Notes: generated by a model not told the origin, from the letters alone. A stretch of 64,000 bases of DNA from Colwellia sp. 12G3 (GCF_002836775.1 NZ_PJAQ01000068.1:434001-498000); one strand, 5' to 3'; shown: positions 1 to 10,346, counted from the stretch's first letter. Made by a program: numbers and translations.

Positions 1-656
1 TCTTGCACTTGCGGATTTTTACTATCCAGCACTCTTAGCGGGTTGGTATGCATACGACGCTTAGAGTCTTCGTCTAATAACTCTTCATGTTCAAGTAAAT
101 AAACAATCAACGCTTCGCGATAATTAGCACGTTCGTCATTCGATCCTAATGAATTCAACTCTAGTGTGACAAATTCACTGATACCAAGTTCCCGCCATAA
201 GCGCGAAGTTAGTAAAATAATTTCTGCATCTATATCTGGAGTCGCGATACCAAAGGCTTCTAGACCAAATTGATGAAATTGGCGATAGCGACCTTTTTGC
301 GGTCTTTCATGGCGAAACATCGGTCCCATATACCAAAGACGTTGCTCTTGGTTATATAGTAAGCCATGTTGATTACCAGCACGAACGCAACTTGCAGTAC
401 CTTCTGGACGCAGTGTTAAGCTATCGCCATTTAAATCATCAAAGGTGTACATTTCTTTTTCGACAATATCGGTTACTTCTCCAATACCGCGTTTAAATAG
501 TGCTGTTGACTCAACAATTGGCATACGAATTTCAGCAAAACCATAATTACTGGCAACACGGCGTAGTACCGCTTCAACCATTTGCCAAATATTGGTTTCA
601 CTTGGGAGGCAATCATTCATGCCACGAATTGCTTGTAGAGCCTTTTGTTTAGCCAC
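1..656 (-). CDS. hisS: Histidyl-tRNA synthetase, N-terminal part (runs off the left edge)
   Basis: Charges tRNA-His with histidine in the cytoplasm; class II aminoacyl-tRNA synthetase. The frame opens with GTG at 654-656 and reads [18 protein letters not shown], the standard family N-terminus. About 218 residues are present and the frame is open to the edge. The motif 2 region is visible as [31 protein letters not shown] purine run just upstream can serve as ribosome binding site. It lies downstream of ispG on the same strand, the usual order in gammaproteobacteria. The GTG start and truncation make it easy to miss. Identity is certain; only the C-terminus is unseen. Confidence 0.95.
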   Translation of the reverse strand, partial: MAKQKALQAIRGMNDCLPSETNIWQMVEAVLRRVASNYGFAEIRMPIVESTALFKRGIGEVTDIVEKEMYTFDDLNGDSLTLRPEGTASCVRAGNQHGLLYNQEQRLWYMGPMFRHERPQKGRYRQFHQFGLEAFGIATPDIDAEIILLTSRLWRELGISEFVTLELNSLGSNDERANYREALIVYLLEHEELLDEDSKRRMHTNPLRVLDSKNPQVQ

Positions 657-761
657 TGAGGGGTCTCTCTTTCTTATGTCTTTATAAAATACCGACAAGC
701 CAGCCATGTTTAGACAGACTTTTAGTACTTAATACGGTTTAAATTTGCGCAGCGCGCAGTA

Positions 762-819
762 TACCCAATAAAAGCGTGCTAATAAACCATAGGATTATTA
801 GTTTCCTTTTATTGGGATA
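762..819. repeat. Nested inverted repeat between hisS and ispG
   Basis: An outer stem pairs TACCCAATAAAAG (762-774) with CTTTTATTGGGATA (806-819), with one extra base. An inner stem pairs CTAATAA (779-785) with TTATTAG (795-801). Neither strand has a terminator-like T run after it. It may be a small dispersed palindromic element or a processing site in the ispG-hisS transcript. Function is inference. Confidence 0.5.
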
Positions 820-823
820 GTAA

Positions 824-1954
824 TTAATCGACTGATTTAAAATCTATTTTGTTTTTTTCATCTTGGCGCTCAGTGATCGCATGTGCTTTTGCACGTATAC
901 GCTGCTCTAGTTGATCAACAAGGTTATTATTATCAAAACGCTCTTTTTGACGTATACCATCTAAATAGAAACCACTTTTTTTACTGCTGCCCGTAAGGCC
1001 AAGATCCGACACCATAGCCTCGCCAGGACCATTAACAATACAGCCAATAATTGAAACATCCATTGGTGTCATAATGTCTTCAATACGTTGTTCTAACGCA
1101 TTTACCGTCGACACCACATCAAACTCTTGACGAGAGCAACTTGGACAAGCAATTAAATTAATACCACGACTGCGTAATTTAAGTGATTTTAAAATATCAA
1201 AACCTACTTTAATTTCTTCAATTGGATCAGCGGCAAGGGATATACGGATTGTATCGCCAATGCCCTGTGCTAATAAAATTCCTAACCCAACTGAAGATTT
1301 TACCGAACCAGATCGTAAACCGCCGGCTTCGGTTATTCCTAAATGTAATGGGTTATCAATTTGTTTTGCTAATAATTTATAAGATTCAACCGCTAAAAAA
1401 ACATCTGACGCTTTAACACTCACTTTAAATTCGTGAAAATTTAATCGGTCTAAAATATCAACGTGACGCATCGCCGACTCTAGCAATGCTTCAGGTGTTG
1501 GTTCAGTATACTTTTCTTGAATATCTTTTTCTAATGAACCGCCGTTAACACCAATACGAATAGGGATATTGTAGTCTCGAGCACACTCAACCACGCTACG
1601 AATTCTATTTTCATTACCAATATTACCCGGGTTAATACGCAAACAGTCCGCACCATACTCAGCAACTTTTAACGCGATGCGGTAATCAAAGTGGATATCA
1701 GCCACTAAAGGCACATTAACTTGCTTTTTGATTTCTCGAAAAGCTTCTGCTGCGTCCATCGTAGGCACGCTTACTCTGACAATATCTGCTCCAACGGCTT
1801 CCAATGCTTTTATTTGCGCAACGGTTGCGGCTACATCAGTAGTCAATGTATTTGTCATTGATTGCACAGTGATTGGCGCATTACCACCAACAGGTACATT
1901 TCCTACCATTATTTGGCGAGAGATTCGACGGATAATTGGAGATTCTTTAAACAT
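824..1954 (-). CDS. ispG: 4-hydroxy-3-methylbut-2-enyl diphosphate synthase (IspG/GcpE)
   Basis: Penultimate enzyme of the MEP isoprenoid pathway. It reductively opens methylerythritol cyclodiphosphate to HMBPP using a [4Fe-4S] cluster. The 376-residue length is normal for the bacterial short form. Cluster ligands are visible as Cys270 and Cys273 (ACPSC) and Cys305 ([12 protein letters not shown]), followed by the conserved Glu312. The N-terminal TIM barrel carries the QSMTNT and DIHFDYR segments. It sits between rodZ and hisS on the minus strand, the conserved gammaproteobacterial arrangement, and is probably cotranscribed with rodZ upstream (66 bp gap). Confidence 0.98.
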   Translation of the reverse strand: MFKESPIIRRISRQIMVGNVPVGGNAPITVQSMTNTLTTDVAATVAQIKALEAVGADIVRVSVPTMDAAEAFREIKKQVNVPLVADIHFDYRIALKVAEYGADCLRINPGNIGNENRIRSVVECARDYNIPIRIGVNGGSLEKDIQEKYTEPTPEALLESAMRHVDILDRLNFHEFKVSVKASDVFLAVESYKLLAKQIDNPLHLGITEAGGLRSGSVKSSVGLGILLAQGIGDTIRISLAADPIEEIKVGFDILKSLKLRSRGINLIACPSCSRQEFDVVSTVNALEQRIEDIMTPMDVSIIGCIVNGPGEAMVSDLGLTGSSKKSGFYLDGIRQKERFDNNNLVDQLEQRIRAKAHAITERQDEKNKIDFKSVD

Positions 1955-2020
1955 AATCTTTCTTTATATAAGGTTTTTCTAGAAGGTAATCAATTGATTG
2001 AGGATAATCTAGATTAAAGA

Positions 2021-2989
2021 CTACTCAACAATTGGCAAATTAAATTTAGCAATGTTGCCAACATTAAAAGCCGACATATCTACTGGTTGTCCATTAAAAG
2101 TAATACTTGTTAATTCTGGTTTACCAACGGTAATACTTAGCGGCGCTTTACCTTGAATGGTCATTACATAGCCTGACTTTTTGACACCCCAAGCAATTCG
2201 TTCACCCGTAGCATCAAAAATATTCACCCAACAATCACCATTAAAGGTAAACACAGCGGTGCTTATTGCTGGCACTACGGTTAATGTCTCAATATTATTT
2301 TTACTCGGATCACTACTCTCATTGGAAATAGCGTCACTAGTAGACAGTTCAGTCTGTGTACCTAATTCTACGTCACTTTTATTTTCGTTTACTTGAGTAT
2401 TACCATTAGCTTGCTCTTCACTCAAATAGGTTGATTCAAGGTCTTTTACAGCAACTTCATCGCTGACACCTTTTACTATTGTCGTGCTTGAAATAGCTTT
2501 TGATGTGTCAGTTTCTTGTTGTCTGCTCTCTTGCTGCCACCATAAAATGGTCAAGCCAACGAGAACTGCCACGATAAGATAGCTTAACCACATTACCCTG
2601 CTATGCTCTGCTTGTTTAGCTGTTTCTCTAGAAAAGCTCAACATCTCGGTACGCTGAATTGTAGCGGCATCAAGAGCATCATAACTTGCCAGTACATCTT
2701 CTACTTCAACGCCAACTAATTTAGCATAATTAACTAAATAGCCTCGATTAAAAGTAACCGGCATTAAGGGATCGAAAGTATCGTCTTCAATATTTTTAAC
2801 AATACCAACTTTGAAGTTTAATTTACTGGCAATATGTTCCTGTGACAATGACAATGCTTCGCGAGCTTCTCGCAACATAGTCCCAGGACTCACCATTTCC
2901 ATGTCTTCACTTAGCTCAGTGATTATTTCAGGAGTAGTACTTTGTTCTTCGTTACCTGCTTTATTTTCAGGGGATACTTCATTATTCAT
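2021..2989 (-). CDS. rodZ: Cytoskeleton protein RodZ
   Basis: Membrane-anchored partner of MreB that helps maintain rod shape. The order of parts is typical: a cytoplasmic Xre-like helix-turn-helix at about residues 37-95 (REALSLSQEHIASKLNFKVG), one membrane segment near 132-150 (WLSYLIVAVLVGLTILWW), a Ser/Thr/Asn-rich periplasmic linker, and a C-terminal DUF4115 beta domain (about 240-320). The 322-residue length fits the family. The first 8 bases overlap the 3' end of the upstream pilF gene, implying translational coupling. The pilF-rodZ-ispG-hisS order supports the call. Confidence 0.95.
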   Translation of the reverse strand: MNNEVSPENKAGNEEQSTTPEIITELSEDMEMVSPGTMLREAREALSLSQEHIASKLNFKVGIVKNIEDDTFDPLMPVTFNRGYLVNYAKLVGVEVEDVLASYDALDAATIQRTEMLSFSRETAKQAEHSRVMWLSYLIVAVLVGLTILWWQQESRQQETDTSKAISSTTIVKGVSDEVAVKDLESTYLSEEQANGNTQVNENKSDVELGTQTELSTSDAISNESSDPSKNNIETLTVVPAISTAVFTFNGDCWVNIFDATGERIAWGVKKSGYVMTIQGKAPLSITVGKPELTSITFNGQPVDMSAFNVGNIAKFNLPIVE

Positions 2990-4652
2990 TAATATTGTTC
3001 ACTGTTTGAGGATCGACCACATAGAGTTTATCGCCTATACGGATTTTATTTTTCTCGGCGATATTATTCCACTGACGTAATCTTTTTAGCTTAACGTTAT
3101 ATTTCACCGATATACTATAAAGATTCTCACCTGGTAATACTTTATGAAAAGCGTCTTGAGAATCAACCATTTCAATATCATCAACAAACTTTTTAGCACT
3201 ATTTTCAGCACCTTCATCGATGATAGCAGTGGTTGATGTCGCCACAACAATCTCAAGTTCGTCAGCCATTTTTTTATCTACTGTTGTGGTTTCAGCAGTG
3301 ATAACTTGAGCTTCGATTATGTTCGGTAACGCTTCTGGTAGAGGTACATCACGTGTCGCTGGTATAGGCTTTGTTGAAGTCGGCTCTATTGCACTTGAAA
3401 CGGGTTGAGCCACTACGGCTATTTCTGTCACTACAGCGGCAAGTTTTTCTGCTTCTTTACTTGTCGCTATCGGCGTAATTTCTTCTGCGTTAGTCACTAC
3501 CGTGCCACTTGAATCCACTGCTGTGTCATTTGAAGTAACTATTGCCACTGCTGCAGTAGCCGTAAGTAAAGCAGCTCCTGACCCCATTGCAGTTATAGTA
3601 GTGTCTGCTATTAGTGATGGTGTGCTAGTCATTGCTGTAGTTGTAACTGCAGCATTTGTAGAAGTAACGACAACCTCATTAGCAGTTAATGCTGGGGTCA
3701 CTGTTTTAACACTACTAGTATAAGGCGTATTTGCTGATTTTTTCGGGGAAAGTTTTACCACACGCTTATTCTGTGATGGTGATAATCCACGGTTTTTTTC
3801 TTTTTGGGTAAGTTGATATTTCTTTGCTAACTCATCTGACTCAATAAACTCGAGCTCATTAAGTAGATATTGTTTACCTTCCCATGATTGAGGATACATT
3901 TTCACTAGCATGTTAGCGTAATTACCAGCGGTACGACGCTGACCTAACTTCCAATAAAGTTTATATGCTAACGCTAAAGAACTGGCAGTAAAACGTTGGG
4001 TATTACGCTCAAATTTTTGCAAGAAACGCTTACTTTCTTTGTAATTTCCCATGGCATATTGTAAACGTACCATTTGTAATAAGGTTGTTGTTCTATTTGG
4101 GCTGTGGAATATAGCCTTATTTAAATACATCTCTGCTTTTTCAAAATTATCTATTTGTAAATAGCATGACGAAAGGTTTTCATAGCTTTGGGAAACGAGT
4201 AAATAACTCGGTACCGCAATCGCTTTTAAAAACTGAACTTCTGCCGCCGCAACTTTGTCTTGACGACATAAAAACACCCCATAATTATTTAAGGTGTCGG
4301 CACTATCGGCTTTTATCGTTAAGGCTTGTTCAAATGACTCGATAGCCAGTGTACCTTCACCTACGGTTTCATAGTAATGAGCAAAGGCAGTATGCACTTG
4401 TACTAAACCTGGCGAGAATTGTTTCGCTTTCTCAAGGTTAAGTTTTGCTTGTGACATGTCACCCATTCTTAAATAACCTAAGCCTAACGAAACACGAGTT
4501 GCCGCCATTTCATCACGGTTAGCTTGGTTTTTTACAATCGGCTCATTATTTTCAAAGCTTTGGGTAATACAACCACTTAACAATGAGATAGAGATAGCAG
4601 TTAACAATGTTAGCTGAATACATTTAGTCAGAAATTTATCGATAATATGCAA
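2982..4652 (-). CDS. pilF: PilF/PilW-type pilotin lipoprotein with added LysM domain
   Basis: Outer-membrane lipoprotein needed for assembly and stability of the type IV pilus secretin. A signal peptide ends in the lipobox LLSGC (Cys28). TPR-like helices fill about residues 50-265. PilF is usually near 250 residues; this protein has 556. The extra part is a long Thr/Ala/Val-rich, low-complexity linker (about 290-500) and a C-terminal LysM domain (about 505-550, with HKVLPGENLYSISVKYN and IRIGDKLYVV), which would bind peptidoglycan. TPR plus LysM on a lipoprotein suggests a pilotin also tethered to the wall; that is inference. It lies between rlmN and rodZ as in other gammaproteobacteria. Confidence 0.88.
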   Translation of the reverse strand: MHIIDKFLTKCIQLTLLTAISISLLSGCITQSFENNEPIVKNQANRDEMAATRVSLGLGYLRMGDMSQAKLNLEKAKQFSPGLVQVHTAFAHYYETVGEGTLAIESFEQALTIKADSADTLNNYGVFLCRQDKVAAAEVQFLKAIAVPSYLLVSQSYENLSSCYLQIDNFEKAEMYLNKAIFHSPNRTTTLLQMVRLQYAMGNYKESKRFLQKFERNTQRFTASSLALAYKLYWKLGQRRTAGNYANMLVKMYPQSWEGKQYLLNELEFIESDELAKKYQLTQKEKNRGLSPSQNKRVVKLSPKKSANTPYTSSVKTVTPALTANEVVVTSTNAAVTTTAMTSTPSLIADTTITAMGSGAALLTATAAVAIVTSNDTAVDSSGTVVTNAEEITPIATSKEAEKLAAVVTEIAVVAQPVSSAIEPTSTKPIPATRDVPLPEALPNIIEAQVITAETTTVDKKMADELEIVVATSTTAIIDEGAENSAKKFVDDIEMVDSQDAFHKVLPGENLYSISVKYNVKLKRLRQWNNIAEKNKIRIGDKLYVVDPQTVNNINE

Positions 4653-4706
4653 TGCGTTAACCGCCTCTTATTGTTATTTTTTCACTAAAAATCAGTATGC
4701 TAATGG

Positions 4707-5867
4707 TTAAACTATTTTTATAGAGATAGTGTCAGCTTTAGACTCATTTTTCAATGAACTTATTTCAGCGTTCTTAGCCGCATTTATAACACTTCGCTTA
4801 GTTCTATCAAAAACATCACCAGCTAACTGACCACAAGCCGCATCAATATCACCACCACGTGTACGTCTAGTGATAACAGTTAATCCATAACTTTGTAATA
4901 CTTTATCAAAACGATCAATACGAGAGTTACTTGAACGCGTATAAGGCGAACCTGGATATGGATTAAAAGGGATTAAATTAATCTTACTCGGTAAGCCTTT
5001 TAAGGCATGCGCTAACTCATGTGCTTGATCAGTACTGTCATTAACGTGATCAAGCATAACGTATTCAATAGTAGCTTGTTTATTAGCTTTTGAACCATCT
5101 ATATAACGACCTGCCGCCGCAATGAAGTCTTCCAATGGATACTTTTTATTAATGGGTACTAGTTCATCACGTAACTTATTGTTTGGTGCATGAATTGAAA
5201 TAGCTAAAGCACAATCAATTTTCTCTTTAAGCATATCTAATGCAGGTACTACACCTGAGGTACTCACTGTTACGCGACGCTTAGATAGGCCATAACCTAA
5301 ATCGTTTAACATAGTATCAAGGGCAGGAATTAAATTTTTCATATTTAATAAGGGTTCACCCATACCCATCATTACAATATTGGTAATAGGGCGGGTACCG
5401 GCAATACGGGTTGCGCCAATATCATTAGCAACACGCCATACTTGACCAATAATTTCGGCCATAGATAAATTGCGATTGAAGCCTTGTTGAGCTGTAGCAC
5501 AGAAGGTGCACTCTAACGCACAGCCAACCTGAGATGATACGCATAACGTAGCACGATCATTTTCAGGGATCCAAACAGTCTCTACTTCCTGTCCGCCTTC
5601 AAGTTTTAAGGCGTACTTAATAGTACCGTCTTCTGACACTTGTTTTTCAGAAATTTCCGGTGCTGTAATTACGCAGCTGCGCTGTAATTTCTCACGTAAT
5701 TTCTTATTAACGTTAGTCATTTGTTCAAAGTCACTGTAACCAAAGTGATAAATCCACTTCATGATTTGATCAGCTCTAAATGGCTTTTCACCAATAGATT
5801 CAAAGTATTCACGCATACTTTTATGATCAAAATTAAGTAGGTTTACTTTTCCGTTTACATCACTCAT
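4707..5867 (-). CDS. rlmN: Dual-specificity 23S rRNA/tRNA adenine-C2 methyltransferase RlmN
   Basis: Radical-SAM enzyme that methylates C2 of A2503 in 23S rRNA and A37 of some tRNAs. The cluster motif CxxxCxxC is seen as CALECTFC (Cys116, 120, 123). The SAM-binding GMGEPL and the C-terminal catalytic Cys ([12 protein letters not shown]) are also present. An in-frame TTG lies 15 bases upstream, but it overlaps the GAGAG that serves as ribosome binding site. The ATG at 5867 ([11 protein letters not shown]) is therefore preferred, giving 386 residues. The C-terminus has a roughly 25-residue polar tail past the usual end. The rlmN-pilF-rodZ order is conserved. Confidence 0.96.
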   Translation of the reverse strand: MSDVNGKVNLLNFDHKSMREYFESIGEKPFRADQIMKWIYHFGYSDFEQMTNVNKKLREKLQRSCVITAPEISEKQVSEDGTIKYALKLEGGQEVETVWIPENDRATLCVSSQVGCALECTFCATAQQGFNRNLSMAEIIGQVWRVANDIGATRIAGTRPITNIVMMGMGEPLLNMKNLIPALDTMLNDLGYGLSKRRVTVSTSGVVPALDMLKEKIDCALAISIHAPNNKLRDELVPINKKYPLEDFIAAAGRYIDGSKANKQATIEYVMLDHVNDSTDQAHELAHALKGLPSKINLIPFNPYPGSPYTRSSNSRIDRFDKVLQSYGLTVITRRTRGGDIDAACGQLAGDVFDRTKRSVINAAKNAEISSLKNESKADTISIKIV

Positions 5868-6002
5868 AGAACAAACTCTCAATAACTAAGATTAAACCGC
5901 TTGATAAAGCAGCCTAAAAAACAAGGCGCATATTGTACACTTTTCAAGCAACAATCGCAATTTTACTAGGTTTATTTTAAGAGGTATTTATTTTCCACTT
6001 AA

Positions 6003-6040
6003 AATAATAAAAGGATTTTACCGAAACCAGTAAAATCCTT
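6003..6040 (-). terminator. Rho-independent terminator after ndk
   Basis: An 11-bp stem (AAGGATTTTAC, 6011-6021, with its complement at 6030-6040) closes an 8-base loop. Read on the minus strand it is followed by TTTTATTATTTT. It lies between ndk and rlmN and would separate their transcripts. Confidence 0.8.
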
Positions 6041-6174
6041 TCAATTCGCTTCAATTAAAATTGAATTAACAATATGCTAATTTGTTCAAGATTGAGGAGC
6101 TAGCGCAGAGCGTAGTTTACTACGTGAGCACTTGCGACAAAAATATTGAGTAAAGAAGCAATTGTTAAGCAATA

Positions 6175-6606
6175 TTAACGAGTGCGTGGACAAATCTCTT
6201 CGTCTGAGAAGAAATATGCAATTTCACGAGCTGCTGATTCTAAAGCATCAGAGCCGTGAGCAGCATTTTCGTCAATTGAATCAGCAAGATCAGCACGGAT
6301 AGTACCAGCAAGTGCTTCAGCTGGGTTAGTAGCACCCATGATTTCACGGTTTTTAAGAACAGCATTTTCGCCTTCTAAAACTTGAACCATTACAGGACCT
6401 GAAGTCATGAATGAAACTAAAGCGCCAAAGAAAGGACGTTCGCTATGTTCAGCGTAGAAACCTTCTGCTTTTTCTTGGCTTAAGTGAATCATTTTAGAAG
6501 CTACGATTTTTAAACCAGCAGTTTCAAAACGGTTGTAGATTTGGCCGATAAAGTTTTTAGCAACTGCGTCTGGTTTTACGATAGAAAAAGTACGTTCGAT
6601 AGCCAT
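6175..6606 (-). CDS. ndk: Nucleoside diphosphate kinase
   Basis: Transfers the gamma phosphate between nucleoside triphosphates and diphosphates, balancing NTP pools. At 143 residues it has standard length. The catalytic phosphohistidine is His117 in NAAHGSD, and the N-terminal [12 protein letters not shown] is classic. The frame is complete and the start is unambiguous. It lies upstream of rlmN on the same strand, with its own terminator between them. Confidence 0.98.
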   Translation of the reverse strand: MAIERTFSIVKPDAVAKNFIGQIYNRFETAGLKIVASKMIHLSQEKAEGFYAEHSERPFFGALVSFMTSGPVMVQVLEGENAVLKNREIMGATNPAEALAGTIRADLADSIDENAAHGSDALESAAREIAYFFSDEEICPRTR

Positions 6607-6814
6607 GATAAGCCCTTTTAAATTGATTAAAGTTAAGTTAAAAATAGTAATTTATATTAAAATTTTTATAAATTATATATAGCCATTTAGTAAAATGACT
6701 ATAATTTTGGGCGCATTATAGACGAAAGTACTACAAAAAACTAATGAAATCGCGTTTAAGCAATATCATTAGTTTAGTTAGAGACTAACCATTGAAAGCG
6801 TTGTTCAGATCCAC

Positions 6815-8503
6815 CTAAACACTTATTCTGCGATATTGGCGGTACACTGGTTTCCAGAAGTTTCTGTCTATTTTAGCCAGTAACTCTTCATCACTCATAG
6901 GCAGAGCTAGGTTTTCTCTAAAAGCAACTTGTGCAATGGCAAAAGCAATATCTTTACTCAATTGTGCAATAGCAGTTAATGGGGGCAGTAGTTCATTCGA
7001 TTCATTATTCGCTAAAGGTGACGCCGCCGCTAAGGTTTCACTTGCCACTTGTAACATATCATCAGTAATACGACTGATATTTGCTGCAACAACAGCTAAG
7101 CCAATGCCCGGGAATATGTAACTATTATTACACTGTGCAATAGGATAGGTTTTACCTTCGTATTCAATAGGCTCAAACGGACTTCCCGTCGCAATAATCA
7201 CTTGCCCTTTTGTCCAATTAATTACTTGGCTTGGCGTTGCTTCTACTTGACGAGAAGGATTGCTCAACGGGAAGATAATTGGCATTTCACAATGAATCTT
7301 CATTGCGGTAATAACTTGTTCGGTAAATAAGCCTGCTTGACCTGAAACACCAATAAGGATATCAGGTTTCGCGCCGTGCATTACTTCCACAAGTGTAGCG
7401 AACTCTCCGGCAACATCCCAAGCCGCTATAGCTTCATTGCTTTGCACTAATTTTTGCTGGAAATCACGAAGACCTTCCATACCTTGCGTTAACAAGCCAA
7501 ACCTATCAACCATAAATACTTGGCTACGTGCTTTTTCCGCTGAAATACCTTCGCTCATCATTTGACTGATAATTTGCTCCGCAATACCACACCCAGCCGA
7601 ACCAGCACCAACAAAGGCGACGCTCTGCTCTGATAATTTTGAACCTTTACTACGACAAGCCGCAAGTAAAGTCCCAACAGTAACGGAAGCGGTTCCTTGA
7701 ATATCATCATTAAAACAACAAATTCTATCTTTATAACGTTGTAATAAGGGCATTGCATTAGGTTGAGCAAAGTCTTCAAATTGCAACAAAACATGCGGCC
7801 AACGACGTTTAACTGCACTAACGAATAATTCTAAAAATTCATCATAAGAATCTTGATCAATACGCTTATGTCGCGCGCCCATATACATTGGATCGTCTAA
7901 CAGCTTTTGGTTATTAGTGCCCACATCAAGCATTACCGGTAAAGTATGCGCGGGACTAATACCACCACATGCAGTGTAAAGAGACAGTTTTCCAATGGGA
8001 ATACCCATGCCGCCAATGCCCTGATCGCCTAGACCTAAAATACGTTCACCATCAGTAACCACAATGACTTTTACTTTATTTTTAGTCGCGTTACGTAACA
8101 TGTCATCAATATTAAATCTGTCTTCATAAGAAATAAACAAACCACGAGAACTGCGATAAATATCCGAAAATTGCTCACAAGCATCCCCTACCGTCGGGGT
8201 ATAAATAATAGGCATCATTTCGGCAAGATGATTTTGTACTAATTTAAAAAATAAAGTTTCATTATTATCATGGATCGCACGTAAATAAATGTGTTTATTG
8301 ATATTCGTTTGAAAGCAGCTGTACTGACGGTATGCACGCTCAGCTTGCTCATCAATGGTTTCGAAGCGTGGCGGTAAAAGCCCTGTTAAGTTGAAACTAC
8401 CGCGCTCTTCTTTACTAAAAGCGCTCCCCTTATTTAATAGCGGGGTTTCTAATAGTGAAGGTCCTGCATAAGGTATATAAAGTGGGCGTTTAGATTGAGG
8501 CAT
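6815..8503 (-). CDS. maeA: NAD-dependent malic enzyme (MaeA/SfcA)
   Basis: Oxidatively decarboxylates malate to pyruvate with reduction of NAD. The 562-residue length matches the large malic enzymes. Seen are the Tyr-containing [13 protein letters not shown], the metal and substrate segment [11 protein letters not shown] followed by [11 protein letters not shown], and the Rossmann motif [15 protein letters not shown]. The N-terminus ([22 protein letters not shown]) is close to E. coli SfcA. It is probably monocistronic: the 251-bp upstream gap is free of genes, and ndk downstream is 208 bp away. Confidence 0.95.
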   Translation of the reverse strand: MPQSKRPLYIPYAGPSLLETPLLNKGSAFSKEERGSFNLTGLLPPRFETIDEQAERAYRQYSCFQTNINKHIYLRAIHDNNETLFFKLVQNHLAEMMPIIYTPTVGDACEQFSDIYRSSRGLFISYEDRFNIDDMLRNATKNKVKVIVVTDGERILGLGDQGIGGMGIPIGKLSLYTACGGISPAHTLPVMLDVGTNNQKLLDDPMYMGARHKRIDQDSYDEFLELFVSAVKRRWPHVLLQFEDFAQPNAMPLLQRYKDRICCFNDDIQGTASVTVGTLLAACRSKGSKLSEQSVAFVGAGSAGCGIAEQIISQMMSEGISAEKARSQVFMVDRFGLLTQGMEGLRDFQQKLVQSNEAIAAWDVAGEFATLVEVMHGAKPDILIGVSGQAGLFTEQVITAMKIHCEMPIIFPLSNPSRQVEATPSQVINWTKGQVIIATGSPFEPIEYEGKTYPIAQCNNSYIFPGIGLAVVAANISRITDDMLQVASETLAAASPLANNESNELLPPLTAIAQLSKDIAFAIAQVAFRENLALPMSDEELLAKIDRNFWKPVYRQYRRISV

Positions 8504-8754
8504 TGGGCTGGCTACTTATTTGTTTGGTGAATAATGAATATATGCTTAATTAATGACGTAAAGTATAAATGATATTGATCCTGCTGCAAAGCATGAGCAT
8601 GGTTGAATATGCTAAAATTGAGAATAATTAGTTGAATCGATTTAAAAAAGATATATCGATTCCGCAATGCGAAATAAGTATGCATTTTTTGACAAAAAAT
8701 ATGTATTAGCTACGCCTGTAATTTCACATCTCTAGAGAAAACGAGCTAACGTCA

Positions 8755-8961
8755 CTAATCAACCTCAGCCATCCAAGCCAATTGAATAGCTTCGAGCACG
8801 CGTTCTCCGCAATGTTTAGGATCATCATCAAAGCGTTCTAACTCGAGTATCCATTGTCTTAAATCGGTGAAATGTAACTTAAAGGGGTCAACGTCAGGAT
8901 GTTGTTCAATTAAGTCCAAAGCAATCTCTTGTGAGTCACTCCAAAGTAGTCCTTTTGACAT
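8755..8961 (-). CDS. iscX: IscX-like Fe-S assembly accessory protein
   Basis: Small acidic helical protein that binds IscS and modulates iron supply during Fe-S cluster assembly. The 68 residues match the IscX/YfhJ pattern: LLWSDSQEIALDLIEQHPDVDP, FTDLRQWI, FDDDP, and the C-terminal EAIQLAWMAE. In E. coli it ends the isc operon after fdx. Here no isc gene is near; it lies alone between maeA and an Lrp gene, so it is either relocated or the isc operon lies elsewhere. Confidence 0.9.
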   Translation of the reverse strand: MSKGLLWSDSQEIALDLIEQHPDVDPFKLHFTDLRQWILELERFDDDPKHCGERVLEAIQLAWMAEVD

Positions 8962-9046
8962 ATTATTTTGCCTATGATTAGTTAAGTTACTTTAGCTTTT
9001 TTCCTGTTAGATATTAGCAACTCCCGTTGACCAATAAAGCCAGAAA

Positions 9047-9172
9047 CTAAAATAATAATTGAAAGAAAAAGAAATCTACAATTAACATTAGTAGAAGCCA
9101 TATGAATAGCAACCTCGCTTTTCGACAGAAAGAGCAATCGGTAAGCCACCACTTTTTAAGTTTACTCTTCAT
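9047..9172 (-). CDS. Possible small membrane protein, 41 residues
   Basis: Not a recognised family. The ATG at 9170-9172 follows a GGAGAG ribosome binding site. The product starts with a basic segment (MKSKLKKWWLTDC), has a CxxC pair (CSFC) near residues 13-16, and then one strongly hydrophobic segment (LLFIWLLLMLIVDFFFF) that nearly reaches the C-terminus. The layout suggests a single-pass inner-membrane protein with its N-terminus inside. It fills an otherwise empty gap of about 390 bp upstream of iscX. Support is the start signal and composition only. Confidence 0.45.
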   Translation of the reverse strand: MKSKLKKWWLTDCSFCRKARLLFIWLLLMLIVDFFFFQLLF

Positions 9173-9351
9173 TTTCTCTCCACAAAAAACACTTTGTATT
9201 TATATTGACGTATTTAGTCCTAGATATTATAGCCATTACTTTCCAAAAAATAATATGTAAAATCTATTTCAAAGACAATGTTAGCAATCTACTGCTAATA
9301 TATGTCAATAATGCGGTTTTATATACCACATATAACAAGTAAGGCAGTAAC

Positions 9352-9810
9352 ATGGATTCTTTTGATAAGCATATTTTAAGCATTTTACAAAAAGATTGTA
9401 CTCTATCAACCAGTGACATCGCTGAGCGCGTTGGTCTATCGACGACACCTTGTTGGCGAAGAATACAAGCGATGGAGAAGTCAGGCATTATTAAAGGACG
9501 TGTTGCGCTTGCTGACCCCGAAAAGTTAAACGTAGGTTTATCTATTTTTGTCATGGTAAAAACTAATAAACACAACCCTGATTGGCTGGCTACCTTTGCT
9601 AAGGTGGCAGATGATTTTCCTGAAATTGTTGAATTCTATCGCATGAGTGGTGATGTCGATTATTTACTTCGCGTTGTCGTTCCAGATATGAAAGCCTACG
9701 ATCGCTTTTATAAAGAGCTTATCACGCGCGTTGACTTCTCTGACATTAGCTCTAGTTTCGCTATGGAAGAAATTAAATATACCACGGCGCTACCCGTTGA
9801 TTACATTTAA
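9352..9810 (+). CDS. Lrp/AsnC-family transcriptional regulator
   Basis: DNA-binding regulator that usually senses an amino acid. The N-terminal helix-turn-helix (about residues 5-50: LSTSDIAERVGLSTTPCWRRIQAME) is followed by the ligand-binding and oligomerising RAM domain (about 65-145). The 152-residue length is normal. It is closer to the short AsnC/Lrp paralogues than to global Lrp, and the ligand cannot be told. The nearest plus-strand neighbour is a broken TonB receptor, so its target is unclear. Confidence 0.93.
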   Translation: MDSFDKHILSILQKDCTLSTSDIAERVGLSTTPCWRRIQAMEKSGIIKGRVALADPEKLNVGLSIFVMVKTNKHNPDWLATFAKVADDFPEIVEFYRMSGDVDYLLRVVVPDMKAYDRFYKELITRVDFSDISSSFAMEEIKYTTALPVDYI

Positions 9811-9962
9811 ATCGACGTGATTCTCGCATGCCAAAACTAACCATTTTGAGTCAATTTTTACATAAAATTTATTAAAAATGATCAGCGGCAGCATTTATGG
9901 CTTGGAGTTAAACTTATAACAAGAACTTTTACAGCTTAAGTATTATTACCAATTACACCTAA

Positions 9963-10313
9963 ATTAAAGGGGACAGAAAAGATGCCCTGACTGGCGAAAA
10001 TATCAATATTCAAGGAAACTCAAAACACAGTAGCAACTTAACCACCTATTATGAAAATGACTGGTTAAGTACACGTTTGTCTTATAATTTCAGAACTGAA
10101 TTATCTACTGCCGTGGGTGAGGAGATTACTGATGATTATGGTCAATGGGATATTAACGTAGCATTTAACGTAACCGACTATCTCTCAACAGTATTTGAAG
10201 GTATTAACGTAACCAATGAAATAATTTATACCTATGATCGCAATGAATATGCACCCATTGGTATATATAAAAATGGCCGACGTTATTACACCGGTCTAAG
10301 GGTTGGTTTTTAG
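9963..10313 (+). pseudogene. Remnant: C-terminal piece of a TonB-dependent receptor
   Basis: The frame is open from 9963 and reads as the last beta strands of a TonB-dependent outer-membrane receptor: LTGENINIQGNSKHSSNLTT, YYENDWLSTRLSYNFR, WDINVAFNVTDYLSTVFEG and the terminal GRRYYTGLRVGF ending in Phe. About 115 residues remain of a family that usually has 700-1000. There is no plug or upstream barrel and no start with a ribosome binding site. Just before the break is TACCAATTAC (9947-9956), like the short repeats near 51.3 and 52.3 kb. This is the relic of a deletion or rearrangement. Confidence 0.75.
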
Positions 10314-10346
10314 GTTATCGATAGTAGTATCGGCCAGTGAACTTTG

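Noticed and set aside
3502..3723. Hydrophobic plus-strand frame inside pilF
   Set aside because: It is the complement of the Thr/Ala/Val-rich linker; composition, not a gene.
5868..5882. TTG start for rlmN, 15 bases upstream of the chosen ATG
   Set aside because: The TTG overlaps the GAGAG ribosome binding site of the ATG, and the added residues are not conserved in the family as far as I recall.
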